A stretch of DNA of 64,000 nt, taken from positions 982,501 to 1,046,500 of the forward strand of contig JAUIRK010000971.1 of assembly GCA_030549495.1 (NCBI GenBank). Reading direction: 5' to 3'. Position 1 is the stretch's first letter. Each line of letters opens with the position of its first letter. The DNA is from Nectonema munidae (Eukaryota > Nematomorpha > Nectonematoida > Nectonematidae). The position numbers and the translations under genes were made by a program. The notes under the pieces are model-generated. The model saw only the letters and a program-made list of their open reading frames with translations, had not been told where the DNA came from and searched no databases. Below, piece after piece: positions 50,601 through 62,600 of the stretch.

Positions 50601-53600
50601 GGAGATATCACAGGGGCTCGTTCGTCTGAAATCACCCATTCGCGACCATAACTAAACGTACAAAAAACGGCTAAATAGTGCAAAAATGTCAGATATTGAT
50701 TTTTATGATAATCTAAAACCACAAAGACAGTGTAAAATCTCAATCTAACAAGTTAAGTTAGATATAACATCATTTCATTTATCCTATAATAACTGAACAC
50801 TTTTCATAGATTTCGAGAATATACAAAAAATTTACTGAATTTTAATGCAAAGCATTTATTATACACTAGATTCTTAGTTACAATGAACACACAAAACAAT
50901 ATTTTATTCACAAAAGTGAAATTGACGTTTATACGATTTTCGCTTGTGAGCAACTTTCGGACAGTCTCTCAAAAGGTTCCAGCAGTAGTCTGCCATCATG
51001 TGCTCATCCCATTTGCCTTGATACCTCTCTTCCATTGTTTTGATGTCTTGATGGAATCTCTCCTTGCTCCTCACTGTAATCACCAAGATTACCAGGAAAT
51101 CTGTCGAGGTGGCTAAACAAGAAATGAACTTTAATGCTCACATTTGCCCCTAGTTTTTCGTATGCAGTAAGCATCTTACGGACCAATTGCTTGTAATTAT
51201 CAGCTTTGTGATTTCCCAAAAAGTTTGTCACTACATCTGTGAAGGACACCCAAGCATTTAACTCAACCCTGTTCATATGATTAGTGAAGTCAGAATCCCT
51301 CATGAGCGTTCGAATCTGAGGTCCATCGAAGATGCCACCTTTAGCTTTTTCGATGGAAAGACCTGGAAATTGCCTGCATATGTACTTGAAGCAATCTCCA
51401 TCTTTGTTCAACGCCTTAACAAACTGCTTCATGAGCCCTAGTTTTATGTGCAATGGAGGGAAGATGATTCTATCCCTGGGTACCAAAGGCTCATTGATGA
51501 CGTTGGCTGTGCCGACTTCGAGACTTTCTCGTTCTGGCCAGTTCTCCCTTCTCCAGTGCTGGTTTCTTGCTCTGCTATCCCACAAACAAAGAAAGCAGGG
51601 ATACTTTGTGTACCCACTTTGCTGACCAAGCAGAAAATTCACCATTTTCAAGTCCACACAAATCAGCCATTTATGAGTGTTGTAATTTAGTTTTTCAAGA
51701 ACAAATTGGATACCATCATACTCTTCTTTCATCTTGGTAGAATGGCCAATTGGTACAGGAGCAAACTTATTGCCATTATGCAAAAGTACAACTTTTAGAC
51801 TTGATTTCGAGCTATCTATAAAGAGACGCCAATCGCTGGGTCATATGACGAGTCCCATGCAGTTAAGAAGTGCAGAAACGTCATTACAAAAGACCAGGTC
51901 ATCTTCTTTAGAAAAGAAACGAAGCAAGCTGCCTTCCCTTGTCCTATAGTATGTTACTTTTGTGCCAGAATCAAGAATGTTTTTCTCTTGGAGTCGTGAT
52001 GCAAGAACTTCAGACGCTCCTTCGACAAACAAAGGTCTCGCACTAGGTCATTAAGTTCAGATTGATTGAAAAGCTGAGGGCCATTTGAGGGTTCTTCATA
52101 GTCACTACAGCTATCACCACTTGATATTGAAAGATCAGCTGGAATCTCTTCGGTTTCATCGATTTCAGGCAGACTGGTGAAAACAGGCACAGGTAGATCC
52201 TCAGAGTGCGCAACAGGACGGATAGCAGAATCCAGGCTCGGATACTGCCAATTTGCTTTCTTGTGCTTGTTAAACCCCGTCATATCATTGATACAGAAGT
52301 AGCAGTCATCAAAATGATTCTTGGGCTCTCTCCACACCATTGGTACAGCAAACTTCAACTTCAGCTTACCATTGGTCCAACCGCGGAGACTTTCTACACA
52401 GGTTTTGCACACCATATGTGGGGCCCAAGACTTATCTTGGTCACCTAGTTTCATATCGAAGTATGCTTTGTACGCCCTCTTGACAAAGTCTGTAATATTC
52501 CTCTTTTGTTGTGCCATCATATACTGTCCACAGATGTAACAAAAGACATCCGGTTCATATCTACAACGTCTTTTAGAAGAACTCATTTTCTCTCTGGAAC
52601 TCATTTTCAACTCTGGAATAAAAAAGGAAAAGAATTAAAAAGAAAATTCTTAAATACTGTTTTAAAAACACTACATACATAATAATTATTATGTATTTTC
52701 TGATATTATTATTTACTGCTTCTATATTGAAGTATTTCAGGGAGAATTTTAGCAGTTTAGGCTTATTTGAGGCTATCAGTATCTTCTAAACTAGAGCCAA
52801 TCAGACAAAACCAATGTTATATTCGTAATCAGCGACCTTCAAAACCCCAGAAAACACTCCTAGATGGTCTGCCAAAGAAAAAAAATAAAAATTTGTTGAC
52901 CAGTGTTATTAATCACAATGCTTATAGGAGCGTTTAGGAGCTCTTAGCATCTGAGCAAGGGGCCGCGAGTGCTAAAACGTTGGAAAACAAGGTTTTGAAA
53001 TTTTGTCTATAACTTTTTTATCTAAGCCAAAACAATAGCATTCAAAATCTAAATGTATCCTAAATTCTTTTTTTCAAACGGTGTTCCTTTACAAGGTATT
53101 TATGTAATAAAAAAGTTCTTTCCTTGATTTTATTGACTTTTTCACATTTTTCTATGAGTTGCAAAAACACAACGTTAGACAAAATGATAAACATTGTTTA
53201 TGATGCGTTTTTGCAACTTAAAACACTAAAAAGAGTGTCTTCTATGAATTAATTTTTTAAGCTAACAATTCGAAATGTAACTATTTTTAAAATCGAAGTA
53301 ACTCGTTCTTAAAACGCGCGACTCCACTGATTCCGACACTACAACCCTGGTTGTAATTCGCTTAAATGTTTACATTGTACTGCCACCGTTCTTTGACCCC
53401 TTTTCTTGAATAAAATTTCACGTCATCAACTATACTTGTTATATTGAGTTACGCTGTTCTTTGAAAATCTTTTTGAAATGCAGACAAATTATTCTACTAC
53501 AAGGTTTTTCGTGAAAAGAGATTGCCTGAACTACTATTTGAAAAATGTGGATGGATTAGGAAATAGCATAACAATAGATAACTTCACAAAAATAACATAA

Positions 53601-56600
53601 CAATATGAGAAGGAAGGATATACGTATTTGATTTGCGCAATGATAATAATGATGAAAATTAAGATAATACACACCTTATGCCTGACATTTATTATTCTTT
53701 TGCAGGCATTGTTTTATCGGTGTGATTAGTAAAAGGCAAAAGCCATGACGAACAAGAGAGATGCAATTGAAAGAAATCTTTGACAAAAAGAACTCTGAAA
53801 TAATTACTCAGTAATTTTATTATACCGCCGCAGCATTGTCATTATGTCACACAGGCAAGTGAGTATCATCAGAGCTTATCTTTGGAAAAAATTTAGAAAT
53901 GCCATTTCATTAAATAATATTTTGAAGAAATTCAGGGTCACACTTTACTTTCTCAGAAATCTCATGATACAAAGGCAAAAAACTCAAACAAATATTTCAG
54001 ATGAAATAAACAAATTACGTGGGTACATACACATGTATATATAAGAGAACATTTTCCAAAACTTTCAAATTGCACATCGTTTCAAATTTTTAAGTAGGTA
54101 AGTAATTACTATGGTATATAATATATAAGTTGATTATCACTTCTTGTAATATAAAATTTCTCTTCTTTTTTCAAAAAATTTTGATAGGTATAAAAAAAAA
54201 TTTAATTATAATTTTCAAACCCTTATCTGTTCCTGTTTCATGACATAAAAAACTTTAATAAAATTGTGTTTCAAATAAAGAGTGGAATTTTTTCAACTAA
54301 AATATAAAGAATAAATTTATAGTGCGTATTGCGCAATTTTGTAAGCAAGAATGCGATATAATAGTAGGCATATATATATATAATAAAAAACAATTTAAGA
54401 AACCATTTTTATCACCAATACAATAAATCAATACTTAAAGGCAATCACAGTTCAAAATTTCAAGCATCAAATCAATAATGAGCATTATTAGCCCAAATAT
54501 GAGACACATCAAAAAGCAGAAGCCTACACATAAAGCCAGCAGTATCTAACGGTGGCTTTTATGTAGGTTGGCTGAAAATACACGCACTCATCGCTACTGC
54601 TGCAAAAGTGTAACAAAAATTCTATACTATTTATATTATTTTTCCAGCGATGTGTATACTTTCTCAGCTCAAATAAAAATTGTTTTCTTTTTTTGAAATG
54701 ATAGATTACACTAACAAAGAGACAGTGTAATCTAGGAGCTAACAACAAAAAGAACCCCAAATATGATAGATGCAATTTTTGAAAAGAACCTAGTTTCTTA
54801 CATACTATCAAGATGACGAGAAAAGATGCATTGAGTTAACTATAGTATACATTAGCGCAAACTAAACCATGAAAAAGGAGTTAATATTATAAACTTGGTA
54901 GATATAATATCCTCTGCAATAATCTATATAATAATAGGTTAGCGTCTGTTTCGAACGAAGCGACAAACGACCACGGGACCGGCTAGTAATTATATATTTG
55001 GAAAATAGGTATTTAAAAAAATTTATAAGACTAAAGACAGTACTTTAGAATTTAAACAGGAAAATTTAAAAGAAGATTTTCTTTTACATTTTAATTCAGT
55101 AAATATAAATTTTTTAATTTTATCACGTTTTGAGTTGAAATTTAAAAAAAAATTAAATATTTCTAATCTTTTCAGTTTGAATTGTTAGAAAAATAAATGG
55201 AAGGAATAGGATTACTTACAAAACAAAACAATTAATTATAACTCTCAGCTAAATTTTTTGGTAATAAACTGAATAAAAAAAATTTAGCTCACTTTTTGAA
55301 TTCACTAATATAATGAACTATTTCAAAAACTCATCAAATAATTATCCCTTTACAAAGCGCTTAAAAAAGTTATCTGAGAGATATATCACACAATAAACAT
55401 TTTAAAACTATTATACTATTAAAAAATCTGAGATTGGCTTTTTCATGTGTATAAAATCATTTGGAATGATTATGATATGTAAAGACGTGTAAAATGAAAA
55501 ATAACTTCATTAGTGATCTAATATATTTCGGGATACTTTGACCATTTTAAAGATATTACACGTTTAAAGCTAAAATTTAAGTTCAAAGAAAAAAACATTC
55601 ACTAACTAATTAACGTCTATGTTAGATATAAACGCGTACTATCTTTGAAAATGGACAAAGTAATGTCGGAAATATATCAGATCCCTAATACGGTTATTTT
55701 TCCATTTGACACGTTTTACTCATCATTTTCATTCCATATAATATTAATAATTTTAATTATAAAAAAATCGAAAAAATATTTGAAAACTAACATTTAATTT
55801 ACGTGATGTACAAATTTCGGATTTTTTACAACTTTAAAATGGCTATATATAAGATATGTATCGGATATCCGGATCCGAGGATGTCGATTTTATACTTAAA
55901 ATTTTTACCATCCTATTAACATTCTCATCCGTGGATTATTTAAGTTTCAACATCCGCAATTTTCAAACATTTTCCTTTTTTCTATATGCCGCAAAGTTTT
56001 TTCGGAATTTTTACTTAAAATTCTTTTCGGAATTTCTTTATGATAACACATATACATGGTCATCTCCTCTCTAAATTTTAAAGAAGTATAAACCTTGCGT
56101 TTGCTTAGAATAGCAATTATGATATTCGCATCTGCATCTGCTAAAAAATTAATTCTGACATCCGCATCCGCTGAGATGTCAAATTTGATATCGCATCAAC
56201 GGATACAAAAAATTTCACATCCGATACATCTCTACTATATATCTGTCTCAGACTAAACACTAAATGTAAGAAAATGTTACAAAAAATTATGCTTTCCAGA
56301 GATTTATTTTTTGTATCGCATTGCATCTATAATCCCAGGTTTCTTCAATTCAGAATTGAAGGAAGTTAAAAACTTTTACAAAAAAATATATATAAATTTC
56401 ACCTTTATAATACAAAGCGTGATTTTTTTAATTTTAAGAATTAATATATGAATTGAAGGACAAGAAAAGTTATGCTAACTAATAGCTTATATTTCTGTTA
56501 TCAGTAACGAAGAATATGATATTAAAGATTGTATGATACGTTCTTTAAAATTTTAATGATGCTTTTTACATCTGTTAAAATATATGAGAAAACAAAATTC

Positions 56601-59600
56601 AAAAATCCTAAAATCTTTTTTTCCATTTAACAATTCCTTTTCTACAAATTACTATTTAACCCTTATCAGGATAATTGACTACAAAATGTAGTCAGCAAAA
56701 GTATTATTATTTATAACTCGTTGAATAATTGAGTAAAAACTTCATAATTGCGCATACAATTTGCTTGTATAACAGGTTAAAATATATGAAAATAACAGTA
56801 TTGAATGTTTGTGATGAAAAGAGTTATTCTATGTTTTTCATATATAGTGAAGTTGACTACATTTTGTAGTCAACGTCTTTCTATATAAATTCATGCATAG
56901 CTTTTAATATAGGTACAAGGGTTGTTTCATGCATTGGCATTTAGTAAAGAAGAATTGTCACAGAAACTCTTTCCGGTTGTCATGATTGAATGAGACACAA
57001 TATCTTGTTGCACACTCTCTCTGCTTCCTTTCATTTCATTATTGATTTTTTTTCTCAATTTTTTGTACACTATGAATAAACGAAAGACCTTTATTGAAGC
57101 CTGTAGCTTATTAAAAATTAGCAAATTATGTGACGATAATTTAGATATTTCAGAATCTATAGAATTTTCAAATTTTTCAAGCGATGATGAAAACGTTGAA
57201 GAGAATTTTGACATGAATAATAATCTCCGAACTTTAGAGGAAGATTCAGAAGATATAGTTGTTTTTTCTGAAAATGAAAGTACAGATGATTCCCTTTCTA
57301 ATGAAGAAGAAGGAGAAGAAGAAGCTGTAGGTGATGTAAAGTGGGATTATAAATTGAAAGATAATATTGTGCGTTTGAAGCGTAATATTGTCACAGAGAA
57401 AGCAAGAACCTGTACAAAAAGCGTCGACGAAAAAGAATTATTTGATTTGACTTTACCTGAAGAAATTAGAAGACATATTCTAAGATTTACAAATCAAAAA
57501 CTTTTTTATGATCAAGGCTTCAAATCCATCTAAGTTTTCTTCAAAATTATTCTCAAAGTTTACTTATGATGAGTTTGAAGCTTCAATTGGTTTTCTTATC
57601 AGAGCAGGTGCGGATCGCGACAATTTTTGTGATTTGAACGATTTTTATAAAGAAAAAGATAGCAAGCCTTTTTATAAAGCCTGTATGGCGTTTTCGCGTA
57701 TGAAACTTTTCCTTAGGTGTCTAAGGTTTGACAATCTTATTACAAGAAGTCAAAGAAAAGAGAACGACAAACTTGCGGCTATAAGGGAAGTATGGGAACT
57801 GTTTCTACTTTCACAAAGACGTCACTACATTCCTGAAGAATTTCTAACAATAGACGAGCAATTAGTTGGGTATCGAGGTAAAATACCTGGCAAAACATAC
57901 ATGCCTTCAAAACCCAAAAAATATGGACTAAAGATATTTTGGATTTGTGAGGCAAACTCAAGCTATGCTCTCAACGGAATAATTTATTTGGGTAGAGAAA
58001 ATAATGCAAGAACAATAAATTTAGCTGAAAAAGTTTGCCTCGAGTTGGTGAAGCCTTTTGAAAAAACAGGAAGAAATATCACGCTTGACAACTTCTTTAC
58101 AAGTCATAGTCTAGCAGTGAAACTTCTTGAAAAAAAACTTACTTTAGTAGGAACGATTCGTCAAAATAAAAAAGAACTTCCATTATCATTCAAAAATTCA
58201 AAAGGTAGAGAAATAAACTCAACAGTTTTTAAGTATGATAATAAAAACAAAATAGTAATTATGTCTTATGCTCCAAAAAAGAACAAAACCGTGTGTCTTT
58301 TGTCAAGCAACTTTTTTTCTTCGGATTTCGCTAATGAAAAAAGAGTACCAGATCTCATAAACTTTTACAATAAAACAAAAGGTGGCGTCGATCTAATGGA
58401 CGAAAATGTAGAAGAATATACAGTCAGAAGAAAAACTGTACGCTGGCCATTAATCATATTTTTTAACATGCTTGATGTTTCATGCCTAAATGCTTACATA
58501 ATGGCAAAGAAAAATGGATATTGTCAGTCAAGAAAAACTTTTCTAAAAGTCTTAGGGGAAAAACTTTCAGCAGCTAACATGGAAAAAAGGTTAAAAAATC
58601 CACATCTCTCTACCGAAATAAAGCATGTAATACGTTATTTTTTATCGTATGCGCCCGTTTCATCTGATCTAAATAGAATAGCGCAAGAAACTCCAAGAAG
58701 ATGTTTCATTTGTAAGAAGTCTACAAGAAAAAGATGCAACATTTGTTTGAAAGCGTGCTGTAAAGAACACTCCTGTGAAAAAAAAACTGTAAGTTGTACA
58801 TTTTGCGAAAATTCATGAAAATAAATACATTTAATAACATTTTCTGTTACTTATATATGCCAAAACCAATTAATATAATATATATTATAGAAAAAGATAG
58901 TGACTACAAAATGTAGTCACTTGTCCCAATTAGGTTGTTTAATTTTTCCATCCTAATAAGGGTTAAATGTCTTATAAAAAGAAATATATATTATATATAA
59001 ACTTCATTGGCTGAAACATTCTCGTCTAAATTTAATATTTGCAGTATCTGGGATTTATATTCTACACTTGATTCTAATATAGTCAAAATAATGTCTTATT
59101 AATTTTTAGATATCATAATGTTCACCTACTTTATAGTGGTAATTTTTTTTATTAAAAAAACCAAATCCAATTATTATAAGCTTCAATATTTTTAACTAGA
59201 TTCTGTTAGTGAAAGAAAGTGTTGTGGGCAGTTTGCAAAGAAGTAAAAAGTATCAAGAGCCTATACAACAAGCAGTATACCAAAAAGATGAAGGTGGAGT
59301 AAAGCAAAGAAATATTAAACAAAGTGAGAAATCTTTTTCCAAAGAATACAATACAAATAAAGCAAGTGAATACGATTCCAACAAGGATCAGCGATATTTT
59401 AAACAAAATTACAACGAATTTCAGGAAGATTATAGAAGAGATCCTAGAACCAATGGATACAAACAATATTTTCAGGAAAACATAGACAATGGCAGATTTC
59501 AAGAAGAATACAAGCGAAATCCTAGTACGAACGGATACAATCCTCACAGAGAAAAGAAATACAACTCAAATAAAGACAAACAATATTTTGAGGAAAACCA

Positions 59601-62600
59601 AAACAATGGCAGGTTTCAAGAAGAATATAAGAGAAATTCTAGAGGAAATCGATATGGTTCAAACAGAGAAAAGAAATACAACTCGAACAGAAATAATGAA
59701 TATTATCAACAAAACGTTGATAAGAGCAGAATTCAAGATGAATACAGAAGTTATCCTAGAAGCAATAACTACTTTAATGAACAACAGAACCAGCAACCGA
59801 GCTCATATGCGGCAGAAAGAAACGGAAAATATCAAAGAAATAACTACAACAAACGGCAACGATATAGACAACAAGAAGGAATCAAAACAAATCCATGGCA
59901 ACAAAGAATTCTAAGTACACCACAGCCAGGACAAATGATGGGGATGATGACGATGACACCGCAACAAGCGCTAGAACAGATAAAAGTAGGAAACATGCCT
60001 CCTCAACTTAGAGATCAGGTCAGCGAATACTGCAAAGGCAATAGAGGATCACTGAAAGGTAGTGCCTGGGACGATTGTGCAGATGCATACTTCAGCCAAA
60101 CTCAAAATCAAAAAAATGCAATGCAGATGATTATAGCTAATGGAGGAGACTGATGCAAACTACAGATGAACAATTTAGCAACATGATTTCTATTGGTGAA
60201 TGTAATATATATATCATATATATATGATATATATATATATACCTAACTGAATTTATTAGCAATTTAATTCATTTAGGAAATAAAATATTCAAATTTTACA
60301 AACTTTTTATCAAAAAATGGTTAAGATATTTGATTAATGTGTATAAAAGTAAAATGCCGTGTGATAGTACCTTAGAAAAAGTGTACGCTATCTGCCAGAG
60401 CTGAAGAGAGGGAGGAAAAAACATCGACTTTACTCATTTTGCTAATCCGCCTCTAACATTATTAAAAATTGTTTGTTGTAGGCTTTATCTTATACTCTAG
60501 TAAAAATAAATGTTTTTTGATATACCATTCCTAAAATTATAACAAAAAAGATCATTATAAATACTAGGGGTCGAAGTGGGATATAATAACAAAAATTACA
60601 CCATTGGACAAATTCTATCTGTTGCATCGAAGAATGAAAAATAAAGTCGGAATAGTAAGATTTGAACGCGAGGTCGTAGAGAATTAGAGTGTGATTTCAT
60701 TTAAAACAACCGCACTAAAGCTCATGATAGATGAGACTACGTGACATAAAACGAATCATCTAAAGACGTCATGAACAAAGAAACCGAGTGAAAAATACTG
60801 TCTATTTCAAGAAACTTTCTAAGAGTTGTTACACTACTAATAATGACGGAAATTCAATTGAAAACTTACGATTCTTTCTCGGTTTTAACTTGTTTAATTT
60901 CTTTTTCTGCAGCCTTTAAGCTATCTTGAAGTCTTGAAATCGTTTCTTTTTTCTCTTCTAAGGTAGCTTCATCTGAAGTTGCAAAGTAATTTATTTTTTG
61001 AGCTTGATTCAATGCCTAAATGACACGAATATAAAAAATGCAAACAAAATTAAAATATAAAATGGACTAAAATTTTAATACGGCAAAATTTTTAATGCTA
61101 TAGTTATACTAACCACGATAAACTCGACAAGGTAAAAAATAAGGATTTTATGAACAAATGTGATTTTATTGAAAAATACGCTATTATAAATATTAATTAT
61201 TCGCTTTAAACTATACCTATTTATCTATAATAGTAAAAATATATCCGAGAAGGGAAAGTTAATTTCATAAAACTCCCATGCCAAATATAATTGTAAATTT
61301 CTCTATCATAAAAAACTATCACTTCTCGGAATCACTTTAAGAAACATTTTAAATGAAGTATAAATATTATTTCTACCAAAATTGTATACTAAGTGCAATG
61401 AAAGTCTCTCACCTTGAAACAGTCTGCATATATAGGAAAATCAGAGCAATATTCCCTAAAATGATGCGTTTATTACGAGGGGAATGGGAGTATTTATTGA
61501 TAAGAATATCGCTGCCTTTTGGAAGCAAGTATAAAATGAAAAATGAAAAAGATTACTGGAAGTGAAAATAGTAACGTTTAACAAATTTTAGAAAAACGTC
61601 CATATTATGTCTACTAGACTGCTGGGCAGGGTGGGTATATCTTGGGGATATGTGGTGACCCACATATAATTTTTTTAGGGCGGTAAAGGCATGGAAACAT
61701 TGAATGAGAGTATAAAACATTCAACCTTATCTTACATAACATAGATATAAAGTGTAGGTTGTATGTATAGGCTAGTAGACCAAGAAGATCTCAGGAAAAG
61801 GAGACACAATAAGTAATTTGATATAAAACTACATTGAAATAAAAAAATCTGCGTCCTTTAAAATAGACAATCCCATCTAATAGATTAAACTGTGTTCGGA
61901 ATTATAAAGTAATGCGTGATATGGTATTGTTAAATAAACCTAAACATACTATTCGTTATAAAGAACTTTGCATCATGGATACCGTAACAGTCAGTGAAAA
62001 AAACTTTTAGCATACTTGGTCAAATTGTAACTGAAAGATGGGCACTCTTGAAACTTTCTCCCATTAACAATATTTTATTGAAAGAAGTGAATTAAGGTAG
62101 AATGATTTAAAAAAACAATTTAATGCATGTTCATACTTTTAAAAAATTTCCATCTAATTAAATTTCAATCACTGAAGACGATAATGTCTAAATTTTTATA
62201 TATTAAAACATATTTTTTTATTAACACAAAAAAATTAAAACTAATATTAATTGCAAAATAAAACGAGTTTTAGCGGGCAAACGCATATTTTTTTTGCGGG
62301 TTTAAACAACCTACAGTTTATAACTGCCAGCTACAACTCCACCGGAATGTAATATATTATTCTATAATAATTTAAAATGACTAAATAGCTAGCAAATCCT
62401 CTCCGTTTCCAATCTCTCTGACATACTTTATACCTCAGAAAATGCATGAACGTTGTGAATATTTTTAAGTTGTCAGTATCGAATCCAAAAGAAGAATAAT
62501 ATTACATAAATGGACAGATGGTATGGATAGTCATGATCAGGAATTGAACGCTGGCCATCTGGATCGAGATCCCGCGATACTATCATTGGGTCATCTACAT

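Larger units (their letters stand above)
56660..58962 (+). mobile_element. piggyBac transposon, nearly whole
   Basis: TTAA duplications flank it (56656-56659, 58963-58966). The ends CCCTTATCAGGAT and ATCCTAATAAGGG are inverted. Near both ends lies the stem GACTACA-AAA-TGTAGTC. One transposase gene lies inside, with a single frame change. It sits in BicD intron 2, antisense to the gene. Confidence 0.93.

Noticed and set aside
51332-51949. Several + strand frames opposite the unnamed transposase
   Set aside because: They are antisense shadows of the minus-strand gene, whose motifs are recognisable.
59489-59914. 141-codon + strand frame overlapping the nested gene
   Set aside because: It is a shifted-frame shadow of the repeat region; it lacks the signal peptide and the C-terminal module.
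60640-60745. tRNA-like boxes on the minus strand (GCGTTCAAATCTTA)
   Set aside because: Stems do not pair well and the A-box is poor; a decayed tRNA-derived repeat is possible but not supportable.
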